A DNA stretch of 34,993 nt. Origin: Pholiota molesta (Eukaryota > Basidiomycota > Agaricomycetes > Agaricales > Strophariaceae). Every line of letters starts with the position of its first letter. The first letter of the stretch is position 1. Positions 1 through 11,546 of this stretch are shown here, in pieces. A program made the position numbers and the translations under genes. Where the stretch lies: contig JACGCK010000353.1 of the NCBI GenBank assembly GCA_014925825.1, positions 1 to 34,993 on the forward strand. The letters run 5' to 3'. Under the pieces are notes generated by a model, which was not told the origin of the DNA, did not search any database, and worked only from the letters and a program-made list of their open reading frames with translations.

Positions 1-62
1 CGGACGGCGACGTCGATGCCATCGATGCGGATGGCACTGTGGGTGGTAAACGAAAACGCTGA
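1..62 (+). CDS. 3' end of an unidentified gene (partial)
   Basis: The window opens inside an open frame (codons from base 3) rich in Asp and Gly that ends in a basic cluster, KRKR, followed by TGA at 60-62. Only about 19 residues are visible. An acidic stretch followed by a terminal Lys/Arg cluster is typical of the tail of a nuclear protein, but no family can be named. The downstream DNA is pyrimidine-rich and has no long frame, as expected of a 3' UTR. This could also be a chance open frame. Confidence 0.4.
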   Translation, partial: DGDVDAIDADGTVGGKRKR

Positions 63-1224
63 GTCGATGCGTTTTCTGCAGATGGTTACTTCATTAGGTA
101 CCGTTGACCCCACATCTCCCTCATAATTTCCAACACGACAAATCCATCACGCCCATGTTCCCTTCCTGATGTTTCTGCCTCTGTCTCTACCTCTATCTCT
201 GACATTCTGTCTATGTCTCTCTTCTATCGCTCTGTATCCACGGATGTACTATCTCCAACACGCTCGAAGTCTACGCCTGTACGAGGTCTCTTGACAGATA
301 TCCCAAGAGTCCATCACTTTCTACTACCACTTTTGTCTTTTCTCGGGGGCGTTATTATAGACGTATTATTGCCTGAATTCCAATGACCGTTTGCGTGGCT
401 GACGACTATCTGTACCATATATTTTCCCATAATAAAACTCACTCACTTGATAAATATACACGCATTCTGTAATATTTACGTAGACGTTGGCGCGAAGCAG
501 GAAGTTCCATCAGAAAAGGCTCGACCTGGGCTCGACTGTCTATGGGAACTTGAACAGTTTAATTACTTACGTATAAATGAACAGCCAACGAGAATTTTAC
601 AGAACGTTGAAATATTGACACAGCAGGCTGTCAAGTTTCAACACATTGTTAGCATTCAACATTTTGAACGATGGTAGCTAACGAAGAAAAACAATAATCT
701 CAGGAGCCGTCAAAAAGGAAGATCCACCAGGACCATGGACTCATGGAGTAATCGCTTGTAGGCCTCGACCACGGCAGTACCAAGCATCGAAAAAATTCCC
801 AACGACTACCGAACTCCAAGCTAACAATTGCGTGTTCTGCATGGAAGCCTGCTGCCACCAAGTAATTATCTTGGAGTCGTGCACACGCGATGCGCATCTA
901 AAATTAACAATGGCATATGTTCAAAGACCAAAGCGAAGCGTTGATGTCATGTCACTGAGCCATCTTGAAAACGTTTATGACAATTGCTCACCTTCTTTAC
1001 AGCAGGCGGACGGCCGCGCTTTGTACCAGCTACTTAGTATTACTTCGAATTTAAACGAATTCTTCGCATCAAACATGCCGTTGTTCCACGACAAATGCGG
1101 GTCCAGGCTATGGAGGTAGATTATCTAGATAATAAACATACTATCAACAGCTAGATGACTGACTACTGTAGATGTACAATTGCTAAACTTCTTGCAAAGA
1201 GGAATTGCAAGAAAGGATTTTAGA

Positions 1225-1241
1225 AAGATAAGATAAGATAG
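1225..1241 (+). promoter_or_regulatory. triple GATAAG cluster
   Basis: The sequence AAGATAAGATAAGATAG contains three tandem WGATAR words, the recognition sequence of fungal GATA factors such as nitrogen regulators. No gene start sits immediately beside it, so a regulatory role is only a possibility. It may simply be a short pentamer repeat. Confidence 0.25.
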
Positions 1242-1383
1242 TGAAGTTGGTTTAAATTGGACACTTTCGAATTCAGTCACATGTAAACAACTCATCGATA
1301 GCACCATCCATGCTCTTGTCAAGTCCCACTGGATAACTTTCGGGACACGGCGCTCTGGGACGGGGCAATGCTGTGTATAATAC

Positions 1384-1401
1384 TATCACTATCACTATCA
1401 C
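1384..1401 (+). repeat. (TATCAC)3 microsatellite
   Basis: Three perfect copies of the hexamer TATCAC lie in non-coding DNA. This is an ordinary microsatellite. Confidence 0.8.
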
Positions 1402-1418
1402 AACGCCTTGCTGACGCG

Positions 1419-2121
1419 CTAGCACCCATTGGTACCAGTGAGCATTTCGTCGAACGATGGTATTACTAAAAACTCACTTTTTCTATTCTTCAATAGCTGC
1501 TTCGAAGACGCGTCACAGATCACCAGCTCGCAGCGCTGCAAAGCATCTTCGAGGGGTACTCCTCGATCCATGACCTGCCTCAACAATTCATCACAGACTA
1601 ACCTCTCTCCCTTGAGCACTGGGAGCTTCAGACTACCGGGAATCTCGTCAATGGCTTGGATTGATGCTCTAAGATCGCGCCTTTCATGCCCGATGTCGAT
1701 GAGGGTGGATTTCCTTGGGTTGCCGCCGGTTGCACTCGTTGATAACCTTCTGGCATGATTCGGATAAATTGTCAGGAGATCCCGCTTCTGATTCTTGTCT
1801 TTCGCAATCTATTCTGTCTTGTTCCGCTTCTCGTTTCTGTACCCACTGCCTCAGCATCCTGCGCTCCCTAATTATGCAATGGCAGTAACACCCGTAAAAC
1901 AATGTGGGATACAAAATGCATCCCCGGGCTGTGGCCAAGGCTATAGAAGGCTTGAGAAGCCGTGGCTGTGGGTAACCTTGCGGGGGCGGCGCAGGACTCG
2001 GGACTCCCAGTTGGGCTTTGCCAATGGCGAGCTTCCGATAGTCAATGTAGCTCTGTCTGACGGGAAATGGGTGGACCCAGCAATGGCGGAAAGCCGCCAT
2101 TGCTGTATCACTTTTGTCCAT
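1419..2121 (-). CDS. possible hypothetical gene, structure unresolved
   Basis: Two overlapping minus-strand frames look coding but cannot be joined with certainty. One (2121-1684) is 145 residues from its ATG and has a charged, helical C-terminal half with the segment RRMLRQWVQKREAEQ. The other, open from about 1813 down to 1419, reads smoothly through segments such as LIDIGHERRDLRASIQAIDE and LKGERLVCDELLRQVMDRG, which look like amphipathic helices. An AG acceptor near 1812 would open the second frame. I recognise no family. A single gene with a small intron, or a decayed gene with a frameshift, would both fit. Confidence 0.28.
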
Positions 2122-3271
2122 TATTAGCTCTTAAATTCAAGGCTGGTTCGAACAGAACATACAACGGTGTCTGGTGGTAAGCTCAACGAGAGCTCATCCC
2201 CACCAGTGATCTTGTCGGTGCTTGTAGCATGCGCAGATCCCGTTTGTATCATCGCTATATGTATGATGCTTGTATGATGCCATTCTTCGGTGGAATTGAT
2301 GGGTCAGTTTGTATGGGATTATCTGTCTGGATTTTCATTGATGGTCTAGCAGACTGGCAATACTTCTCATGATGAGTTCTTACACGCAGGAATTTGGACA
2401 ATGTTGGTCGCTGGAGATCGCTCGTCTCGGCGCGCGTGGGAACGGCGGGATTGCCGTCTGCCAGAAATGTCATATGGCGCGGACGAGCTCCCCAAATGCC
2501 GCTCCATGTATCGCCCAATCGTGTCGTTTGTTGGTCCTGCCTGAACTCAAGGATCGGCGATGTTCTTGTGCTATGGCTCGCGGAAGGAAAAAGTTGTGTG
2601 TTGGGCCAAGGGACTCAGCTCGTCATTAGAAGTCGAAGGAACATTGAGGCAGGCGTTATCCTTAATGGCCCTCGAGTCTCGATGGCATTTTGATTTTGTT
2701 CCATATAGCTGGCCCAACAGACATGTATTCTGAAAAAATATATATTGCTATTTGAATTCAAATGCTGCAGAGTCTTGGAGGACATACACATTCAATACAT
2801 GTATCTATCTTCTGCCATGAAAATCTCAGAGGTGAGATAAATATCATTGTCCAATTGAAAAGACCTCTCAAAGATGTTTACGAGCGTATGTAAGACTGCC
2901 CAAGTTGGCGCAAGATAATCAAAATCAAATAAGCGCCCCGCCTCGGTTGCCTATTCCAGGCACGATCAGCTCTGATCAGCTTGCGTCGTGCGATCAGCAA
3001 TGTTGATCCGTCTTCCGAATAAAACCACCGAGATGGCTCGAGATAGCTCGAGATTGGGTCATCGAACAGCGAATAATCCAACTCACATTCATATTTCGTG
3101 CACATATATACTGCTGTTACTGAACCTAAACATACGACCTATATGCGCCATCGACCTCCATCCCAGTTTTCGATGGACGCCGATTGACCCCAAACTTACT
3201 ACGATTCAGACATCGGAAGATGCTCAGAGACTGCGGACGAAAACGGTACAGGGCGTATAGGGGCTTTAGTT
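2122..3271. other. intergenic stretch, no assignable gene
   Basis: There are only short frames on both strands and no recognisable motif. AT-rich words at 2736-2760 (AAAAAATATATATTG) could be polyadenylation or promoter sequence. Nothing here is supported as a gene. Confidence 0.5.
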
Positions 3272-5861
3272 TTATCCGTCGAGTCGTGTGCAGTAAGATG
3301 ATAACGAATAGCGTCCAATAAAATCGGTCGAGTTTTTCAGGAAGCCATCTCCGTGCACGCTACTTATTATCGACGAATACAAAACAAGAAATAGCATTGG
3401 ACATGAGCTTGTGCGGTGTAAAAGTACAGTGATATCATCCTCGTACGAATGGTGAACGACGCTGACCATCTGATTAGTTAGTAAAAAGTATACGGTATAA
3501 ACGGACGTGAAGAGGAGCAGCCTTGCGTTCGGCACGGTACTAGGAAAGGAAAGGAATGAGCTGACGGCCTGTAGAGAAAAATGACGATGTGGACGAACTT
3601 GTTTCATTTCTTCGACGGTGAGCCAACTCTTGCGACCGGTATCGATGTCGATCTCGTGGGCGCGCTGGGGAAGGGTTCTTTTCCAGATATACCCAACGAT
3701 ATAGAAGAGGATCATAACAGGGAACGCGAGGTATATTTCTGATAACCACGTCAGCGACCACAAAATGAAAAAAGAAGTCTGACCATAGGCATACCGAAGA
3801 AAGTCTCCGCAACGATTGCTGGGTCAGGATCCATGCCACCAATAGGCCAGACGGCGATGTAGAACTGCGCGATGAAGACGATGACGATTAGGAACACACC
3901 GAACCACGAGCCGTAAACCCCGCCAAGGGCCTTGAACGGCAGCTCCTCGACCGAGTGGCCTTGCACAGCCCATGCTTTGCGGAAACGGATGTGGCACAGG
4001 CATATCGAGAGCCATGTGAAGAGGGTGGAGAGGCCCGACAATGCGAGGAGCCATGTAACTGACGAAAAACATTAGTCGGCAGGAAATCCGATGAAGACAA
4101 GGGTACATACAGACGATATTCCCTGCAGCAACGACGTTGATATACCCGAGCGCACCGAAGGCAAGGACGAATACCACACTCCACAGAGGTCGACTCGATT
4201 TATCGACATACGCGAAGAATTTGGGAGCGTAGCCTGTTTCTGCAAGTGCGACAAGAGTACGGGAGGCACCATAAACGGAAGAAAGACCAATGGACAAGAC
4301 AGAGACGCAAATTGTGGCGTTGATAAAATCTAAGTAGAAAAAAGATCAGCCACGATCGTCGGCCGTTGGCCGCTGACATATTCCACCACTCACGACTTAA
4401 TCCATGAATTCCAGCTCGGTCGAGGGCGATAACGAAAGGAGACGCATTAGATCCGCTTCCGCCGAAGAGACGAGGTTCGTCAAAGGGGATAAGGAGTCCG
4501 ATGATGGTGAGCGAACTAATATAAATGATAGTCTGCCACGAACTCATTTAGTAAAGTCAAAATTCAGGGCTGAATGCTCACGTACGACACGCCAGAATGT
4601 ACCCTTGACGGCAGCGGGCATGGTTTTGCGAGGGTTTGGAGTTTCAGACGCAGCCAAACCAACGAGCTCAGTTCCGGCTACATTTCTGCGTCAGGAGGAA
4701 TCTTCGACAACAAGCTGAAACTTACAGAAGGAGAAAGCCGCAAAGACGAATACGGTGCAGACACCTTTGAAACCGTTTGCAAAGGCTCCAGGATTGTGCC
4801 AATACCTTCCGCCGATATACTCGTGGTACATCCCACTTGAAGGACCTCCACCGCAAATGCAAACGCTAGTAGGAGGACGCGTAAATATTGGGGAAATCCT
4901 TCATACGAACTTTGATAAATAGGCTCACATTCCGATGAATACGAACATGACGACGACGATGAGTTTCAGGCAAGATGACCAAAATTCTTCCTCGGCAAAG
5001 CCAAGCGTTCCAAAAATAGAGATTATTACTGAATCGAAGTTATAAAACAAGGAAACGAATATGAATCAAAGGAGCACGCACTGACGACAACGTAGAATAT
5101 TGTTATCCATCCAGCTATTGGCATGATGTCTTCGCCCCAATATTGTACGGTTTGTCCAGCTACTGTGAGTTCCAGCGGAAGTGTTACAGCCCATTGGAAA
5201 ACATAATTCCAGCCCATAGCGAATGCGAATGAAGGATCCAAGAAACGAACGGCCAGGGTATAGAATCCTCCTGAAACAGGGTATAGGATAGACATTTCGC
5301 CAATAGCCTGATATACCGAGTTAGTCAAGTCTTGTGTCGACGTTTGGATGAGAAAAACGGACCTGAGTGACATTAACTAACATGATGCCAATAAGAATCC
5401 AAGAAATGAGGACACCGGCAGGTCCACCTTGCCGGAGGGCACTTCCGGCACCCACGAAAAGACCAGTCCCAATGCTGCCACCTTCATAGCAAGTCAATCG
5501 GAGGTATGCTGAGAAGGAACCCCATACGCACCGACAGCGATCATCTTCAAATGCCTGGGCTTCATCTGCTGTTGCAGTATAGGTGTATCGGCGAGAACTC
5601 GCTCCAAATCCTTGATATTACCTGCACCCGCAATGACTTGGCCACTGGAATTGGGATTCATTGTCAACGAACGATGGTCCGATTCAAGCAGATCGTAAAA
5701 ACTCACCCAGTCGTGCCGGGCGCGCGCTTGAAACTCTCCACGGTCAAACCCAAACGAGTCCATACGCTCTCCTTCGAAGGATCGTAAAATTCAAAATTTT
5801 CAGGCCGGGCGGTATGGACACTACACGCGTCAACGTCTTTTTCTTCTGATTTTGCAGTCAT
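3272..5861 (-). CDS. amino-acid permease (YAT/APC family)
   Basis: Predicted plasma-membrane proton symporter for amino acids, of the fungal YAT group within the APC superfamily. My exons on the minus strand are 5861-5707, 5644-5532, 5481-5363, 5307-5082, 5028-4929, 4865-4726, 4677-4586, 4532-4394, 4329-4111, 4058-3795 and 3738-3272, all in phase, giving about 677 residues. Diagnostic segments in order are KPRHLKMIAVGGSIGTGLFVG at the first helix (glycines from residue 90), SALRQGGPAG, GEMSILYPVSGGFYTLAVRF, FAMGWNYVFQW, SETPNPRKTMPAAVKG, and ICVSVLSIGLSS followed by ASRTLVALAETGYAPKFF. The N-terminus is a soluble tail of about 80 residues. Hydrophobic segments throughout fit about 12 helices. 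The substrate cannot be read from sequence. The last exon runs roughly 90 residues past the usual family end (after SWLTVEEM), so the C-terminus may be mis-joined or divergent. Confidence 0.92.
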
Positions 5862-6854
5862 GGTGGGCCACAGGGAGGGGAAGGGGGTAGGGGAAGTGTC
5901 GTCCTAGCTACTCAAGGGCGGTGGGGTGATAGTTTCGCCCCGCGAAATGAGGCTTAGGATGAAAACCCAAATGACTCTTGGAAGTTTGAAACAGAACCTG
6001 GAGGAACGCCCCATGTGAGCGATAAGGGAAGTTTGCGCCCCATCATTCATGGCGTTCTCATTGGGTCATGTTATTTCTCGGCGTGGTGGGGTTGCTCAAA
6101 TTTTATCCCCTGTCGGGGCGTCAATTTAAAAATGATAACAGCGCTCGACAAACCAGATTTCTTCCGTTCCAATTCCGTTCAGTCGAGAAGGGCAACAATT
6201 GGTCAACAATTTTGCGGCGCACGCGGCATATATATCTGCAGACGCAACGGTCCAATAACTCCTTATATTTAGCGGCTTGTCAACCTTCGTCAACGGAGGA
6301 TACATAGAAACACAGAGACCTGCCTTGAACCATTGACCACTCGTAAGGCTGGGAACACCTGATGAGCCCACATACTGCATGCGTTTTAGAGCCATAAGGA
6401 AGTTGACACCACAACTGACATACGTGAAAAATGAATGCCTTATGATCAACTCATAATCTATATTTGGGAGCGAATTCCCAGATAAGTATGGCGCGTGACA
6501 TAGATAAATTCGCCTCAGTTTCTAGCTTTTGGCCGGTACCATGGCATGGATTGAGCATAGGAGCTCATAGGAGGTGGCAAGGGGTGGCAAGGGGTGGTCC
6601 CATCGATAATTTGACGCCGTTGAGAAGCGTTGAGACCAAGAGTATGAAGATGAAACACGTAACACGCGTAACAGACAAGGCCAAATCCGGACATACATAC
6701 ATTATGTGGCCACGCACCTTGACCACCATCCAACTCCAGTCCAGTCTCCGTGCGTGCAGACGGCCTAGCACATACATCTAGCTTCATATCTAGTCGTCCT
6801 TTTTATTTCCCGCTGCACCGGCCTATTGCGCACCTCGCTTTACACCTTACCATG
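5862..6854. other. permease upstream region, no other gene seen
   Basis: This holds the presumed promoter of the leftward permease gene. GATAAG at 6481-6486 and GATAA at 6503-6507 are candidate GATA-factor sites, which would suit a nitrogen-regulated permease, but they lie about 620 bases upstream of its ATG. A short tandem repeat sits at 6572-6597. I find no convincing coding region. Confidence 0.45.
6572..6597 (+). repeat. 10-mer tandem repeat, about 2.5 copies
   Basis: The word GGTGGCAAGG is repeated in tandem (two full copies and a partial third) in the DNA upstream of the permease gene. The complementary strand is C-rich. Confidence 0.75.
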
Positions 6855-7323
6855 TCAGATCAACCGGACTATAGGAATCGTGTGACGGCGCCCTTGCTCT
6901 GCCCAAACCGCGATTCGTTCTCTGGAAGTGCTACGACCAGCCTGAAAACGCGGCGGAATCTGATTGGCCGTAGGCGAGGCTGTTTCGTAAGGACTAGTAC
7001 TGGGATTCTGGTATGATTGAGCATACAGCTGGGCCGATGTAGATTGTCCAGAATACGGAGGCGATACAGTATCGTTCAATTCGGCATATGGATTAGGTGA
7101 CACGGTGCGCTTTGCGATGGGGGGAACTGGAGCAGGAAGAGACGACTTGTCGGGTGGCTGATCGCCATAACCGCGGGTTGTGATAGATGGACGTTCGTGA
7201 TCACCTCAGTCTGCCATCTCCGATGGTTTGGAAGGATTGTTTTTTTCAGCGCTTCCAGTTCACGGCTGACTCATCATCGTCATCCTTCGAAAGTCCCTTG
7301 CCTATGTACTCTTGAGAATCCAT
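6855..7323 (-). CDS. possible small Pro/Ser/Tyr-rich protein
   Basis: A minus-strand frame running from about 7200 to a stop at 6855 encodes a low-complexity chain rich in Ser, Pro, Gln and Tyr, with segments RTVSPNPYAELNDTVSPPYS and AQSYQNPSTSPYETASP, including a PPY motif of the kind bound by WW domains. Upstream, an ATG at 7323 starts a frame reading MDSQEYIGKGLSKDDDDESA, followed by a plausible donor (GTGAAC) and acceptors near 7200-7215. I could not find a donor/acceptor pair that joins the two in one frame, so the intron or the start is uncertain. I recognise no family. It could be a regulatory or scaffold protein of unknown role. Confidence 0.33.
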
Positions 7324-8176
7324 GTGCGCCTGGCCCAATCAAAATAGTGGATTCTCGCAGGCGACGGACTGGGGCTCAGCGCTCAGCGCTGACCATTTGG
7401 TGTGTTTTGCCCTACACCATAAGCGTTTCTGCGTCCACTCATGCCAAAACCCTGGCCTCCACAGCCATATCTTGGCGAGGACTCTGATATCGGCCCTCCG
7501 TCGATGCGCAAACACAAATTCGAAAGCTTCCAATTGAAAATACATGCTGCTAGCCCACGTTCCTGTGCTGGCGAGATTTTTGAGCCGTCTCGACGACCCA
7601 TGCAGCAGGTGGATGAGAATCGAAGAGAAATATCAAGCAACGAAAACCCATTAAATGATTCTATACACTCTCGGTGTTCGACGTCTCAGTTGTCATTCCC
7701 AGGGGAGAATTCTTAGGAGGGGACCGGGCGATTAACGCTACAGACGTACTATTGAGAGTTAATTGAAGTGTTAATTTACCTTCCGTGCTTGACATTTCCG
7801 AGTCAGTGGTCGTGCAATTCTTTTGGGGAGAGCGAGGATACGACCTTTCGAATAAACAAGAGCTAATATCGACTGAGTCGATACAATGTAGTTTACTTGT
7901 GTGAGGCCGAGGGAAATCAAGAAACATCGAGCATAGGGACACCCAATTGTCCTTGTCAATGCAAGGGTGGAAAACTTCGATTCATACAAAGAACAACATT
8001 TTTTTTACTATGTGGGGCGAAGAGTAAAGACTGTAATACAAGAAATTTTCACAACTTTGAATTCGGATTCGCAGAAAAGATCGAAAAGAGCAGTTATGAT
8101 GATACTGGAAGTTTGGAAGTTAATGAAATGCTGGCGAAATGTAGCAGAAAATCGCGTGAAGCTCACCGATTGGCGA
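7324..8176. other. intergenic stretch, unassigned
   Basis: Several short frames exist on both strands. The most protein-like is a minus-strand run of 44 codons starting at an ATG near 7795 (MSSTEGKLTLQLTLNSTSV...), possibly a 5' exon of the gene below 7323. No family or splice structure supports it. The rest shows no signal I can name. Confidence 0.4.
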
Positions 8177-8542
8177 TCACGCAAAGTTTACAGCAACCAT
8201 CACTTTTCCCCGCAGGGTTCCAGATTCAAGAGTCACACTACCATCAGCCGGACTGACTTTGACAGTCAAATAAAGGGGTGCATTGGTGGTGCTGTTGTTC
8301 CGGACAGCGTAATCCCGGAAGGTTGTCTGAGTCGTCGACATCTTGCCGGGTTCAATCGTTTCAAATACAGTAGCTGTCGTCTGCAGGTAGATATTTTGAC
8401 TGGTGTTGTTTGTGACTGCAAAGCCTAACTCGGTGTCGATGCCAGAGAAAACGCCGCCGCCTAAACATAAGGAGCTGGTCAGGCACAGTCGAGGAGAAAA
8501 CATAATGCGAAGCCCATTACCAGCAGTATTAGCCATTGACAT
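8177..8542 (-). CDS. small beta-rich hypothetical protein, two exons
   Basis: Exon 1 is 8542-8521 and exon 2 is 8460-8177, separated by a 60-base intron with a GTAATG donor and TTAG acceptor. The join restores a Gly codon in phase and gives 101 residues. The N-terminus reads MSMANTAGGGVFSGIDTELG, and the rest alternates polar and hydrophobic residues with many Thr, Ser, Val and Asn (for example LGFAVTNNTSQNIYLQ and YLTVKVSPADGSVTL), as expected for an all-beta sandwich. There is no signal peptide, Cys or transmembrane segment, so a cytosolic protein is likely. A minus-strand TATAAG lies 150 bases upstream. I do not recognise the family. Small all-beta cytosolic proteins are common among fungal fruiting-body lectins and defence proteins, but that is only an analogy. 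Confidence 0.6.
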   Translation of the reverse strand: MSMANTAGNGLRIMFSPRLCLTSSLCLGGGVFSGIDTELGFAVTNNTSQNIYLQTTATVFETIEPGKMSTTQTTFRDYAVRNNSTTNAPLYLTVKVSPADGSVTLESGTLRGKVMVAVNFA

Positions 8543-8692
8543 TGTAGTTGAGGTCTATAACAGAGCGGAAAGGTCAAAAGGGGGACACACAAGTAAACAG
8601 TTGAGTGCGAACCTTTGGAAAAGTGGGGAATTGTATGAGATGTGTATTGTGGTGGTTGAGATGACGGGTTCGCTGTGAGGCCCTTGCCCCTT

Positions 8693-8698
8693 CTTATA
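8693..8698 (-). promoter_or_regulatory. TATA box of the small beta-rich gene
   Basis: TATAAG on the minus strand, about 150 bases before the ATG at 8542. That spacing allows a 5' UTR of about 110-120 bases. It is the only clear TATA element on that strand before the gene. Confidence 0.45.
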
Positions 8699-8988
8699 TG
8701 CTTTGGCTGTCCCTTCTTCGTCGATAGTATCGCACGGCGCGCCAGCAATCGGTCATGACAAATGGTCAAAGCTGGAGTGTTTCTCTGGTAATTCCAAACC
8801 ACATCCATTCATCCTGTCAACCTCTCTTCGATTGTAGACCAAAAAAAGCGGACCTTAATAGACAAAGGAACCCGGAACTTCGCTCTCTCCGTGTTGCTTC
8901 CTTGCGATTCGACAGGTTCTGCTATCCATTGGTTCTTTTGTAGTTCTTCCGGGATTTTATTTTAGTTTCCAACCAAGCACTGGCTCTA

Positions 8989-9171
8989 ATGTTGGAACAA
9001 GACTTTTCAGCTTCATGCAAATCTTCTATCGCGGAGAGGGACGAAAGGCAGTCTAAGGACGCGGTATTGAGCATTATCAGCAGTGGCAGTGGGAGCGGGA
9101 TGACACAAGCAAAGATGGACACGGGGTCAGACCAGAGCCAGACGATGCGTCAACCGATGCTGGGAAGGTAA
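8989..9171 (+). CDS. possible 5' exon of an unidentified gene
   Basis: An open frame starts with ATG at 8989, reads through polar, Ser/Gln-rich sequence (about 60 codons, including SIISSGSGSGMTQAKMDTG) and runs straight into a strong donor, GTAAGTAAG, at about 9169. No clear continuing exon follows, and I recognise no family. It could be a chance frame or the remnant of a lost gene. Confidence 0.2.
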   Translation: MLEQDFSASCKSSIAERDERQSKDAVLSIISSGSGSGMTQAKMDTGSDQSQTMRQPMLGR

Positions 9172-11546
9172 GTAAGTGTCATCTACAATCTGCTCAAGTT
9201 GAACGGCAATACCGATATTTATTTCTGCACTATCGCGCACGCCAAACCTTACCGAAGTAATGCGCGTTATCTATGTCTCCAGAGGCATTTAGAATTATTT
9301 TGGCCCATGCTGGAGTACATGTGCGTCTGGTCAGACCGTCAGTGGTCAGTCATATAAACCAAGCTGTGGGACTGAGTGAATGCACTGCAAAGTCTGTATG
9401 ACACTTCAGTGGCAAACATTAGTCCTGTGTTAGTCCAACTAACGGTCCAAAGCAATGTAACTTTTCGCCAGTGTGCGAGCGAAAGCTTACTGTTTCTTTT
9501 CGGCGAGTGAAAGTGGCGATATTTTGGATTGCGAAAAGTCACGCGTGGGATTGGCGAGTCTGCAAAAATAAATACTTACAGTATATATAAAACATCAGAA
9601 GTTTCTTGGATCGATGGGTGGATGGAGGAGCTAGAGCATGATCGGCGCGGTCCTTAGTAGGCGTTCTGCCATATCCACATTGATTCTCCCATATATCGCG
9701 GAGTGAGAAATGCTATCAAAAGATCAAGCATATAATTAGTTTAGACGCTGGAAATCTACCAAGCACATGACTAGTTTAGCCGCTGGGAATCTATTTGCTA
9801 GGCGATTGCAAAGCTTGGATGACATTCTAGAGTCGACCAATGTAGTCGTCACTGGGACAAAATCCCCGGTTGTCGCAGAGATTACGTGCCTCATCTTCAA
9901 GCTACCGTATCTTCAATGCAGCCTCCTCCGTGACTCGGAGGCGATGTGCAGGGCTGATTGCCCTTATAAACAAACTAACAGTCGGCGCGCAACAGTTCAA
10001 TGTCCTTGACAGCTATTTATCAATTGAATGTGCATAGGTTATTCGACCACCATACGTGGGCGCCGACGATTTTGAAATGGGATTTGCGATGCAGGACCAG
10101 GCTAACTATGAAGTTCTTTTCGATTTAATAATTCAGAATTTTTCAATAGGAAACTTATAATTTTCAAGGTACTGAATTGCTACGATAATCCGAGCCTGAT
10201 TGGGTTACATATACTTACCTCACCATGGTTCAGGATGAGCTCAGTTGTTGAGCTCGCTTGTGTAAGTAATCTGGTTGTGAATCTCGCGGGGTTGTCAACA
10301 AGCAACGAGATCGCTGAATAAGACATGCACATGTACCGCTGTCTGCTGTTCATCGGCAGAGAAAAACTCATTGGACCACCAATCTCGGTGGCCACAGCAC
10401 CTTTTGCTACCAGACTAGACCTGGTGAAATGAATTTTTTTCTATCTCAGATGTTCCAGTGGACTTGCTCGAACAATAATGTGAATCTGACAGACGCTGGA
10501 AATCAAAGTCGACATCCTTTTGGTTAACTAATAGAAATTCTCTTAGCACGTTCGTGGTTTGCGAGCTAGAAGCGTGCAAGTTGCATGCACTTGATCATGA
10601 GTCTTTACGGTTATTGTTGATCCTTTGGCCCAAGTCATTGAAACAACTTTTCTTTAGTTCGCTTAGCATACTATGACTTGTCTATTAATTTCCTACCCCA
10701 AATTCTAAATTTCGACGTGTATCATTCCCGCAGATTCTCTTACTGGTGCGGATCTGCCAAACGCAAGTCAACATTAATCTCCGCGAGCGTCTTATCAGAA
10801 GTCAATGTACAAATTGTTCCAGCAAACAAAAGGTATTTTGAGATGGTTATATATAGGTGGATATATGAGCTTCGGTGCCTTTTTCACACCGGCGCCTATT
10901 TATGAACTCGACTGAAATAACATCCAGGTAACACCCTGCAAGGAACGCGAGTTTGTCCTTACTAGGGAATGCTTAGCCCTCATATTTTAAAGCCTGGTTG
11001 ACTCAAGTTAGAATGTGAAATAATATATTCACGGCGGAAAGGCCTAATAGACATATTCGCGCCGCTTGGGTCACATGGAGAGGAAATCAAATTCATTATC
11101 AGACGATATACAAGTTCAAGCTCAACCATCATTAGAAGCAATCTCTGCGGAGGCGATAGGAGCCTACTACGACGAGAGAAGCCCAGAAAAGTCGTGCGAC
11201 TTCAAGCCACACCCATCTTACGCGCAGATACAGCGCCCATTATCCCGCCACTCTTACTATCAAAGATACGCCACTCCAAACGTCCTAGCTCGCCCATACT
11301 ATCAGCCATGCTCGATTCCATCCCTCATTTATTCAGTTGCTCTCTCAGCCGGTGGCTACATAAAGCTGCATAAGATGAACACGCAAACGCATCTACTACA
11401 AACAGCCTCTGTTCTCATCCTTTGACCGTACGAAGATCGAAGTGAGTAGCCACTGCTCGTGATACTCGATGCGCCTCAACTCATTCATCTACATATCCAA
11501 CAGCTTTAGCGCTGTAACATTCGGCTCATTTCATTATTTGCCCTTC
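9172..11546. other. gene-poor stretch upstream of the AA10 gene
   Basis: There are no frames with recognisable motifs on either strand, and no transposase, reverse transcriptase or terminal repeats that I can see. Base composition is AT-richer than the flanking genes. The final 200 bases hold the presumed AA10 promoter, with ACATAAAG at about 11358 and pyrimidine-rich leader sequence after 11400. A 119-codon frame at 11066-11425 overlaps that promoter and is probably fortuitous. Confidence 0.5.

Larger units (their letters stand above)
63..1417. other. intergenic stretch, no assignable gene
   Basis: A pyrimidine-rich tract of TCTG/TCTA-like words lies at about 171-235, consistent with UTR or promoter sequence. 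Short open frames of 65-95 codons occur at 447-677 and 832-1119 (+), but I recognise no family and see no convincing splice structure linking them. Three overlapping GATAAG words lie at 1225-1241 and an ACTATC-type microsatellite near 1384. Confidence 0.5.

Noticed and set aside
2141..2152. GGTTCGAAC resembling a tRNA T-loop
   Set aside because: No acceptor stem, D-arm or anticodon arm could be folded around it.
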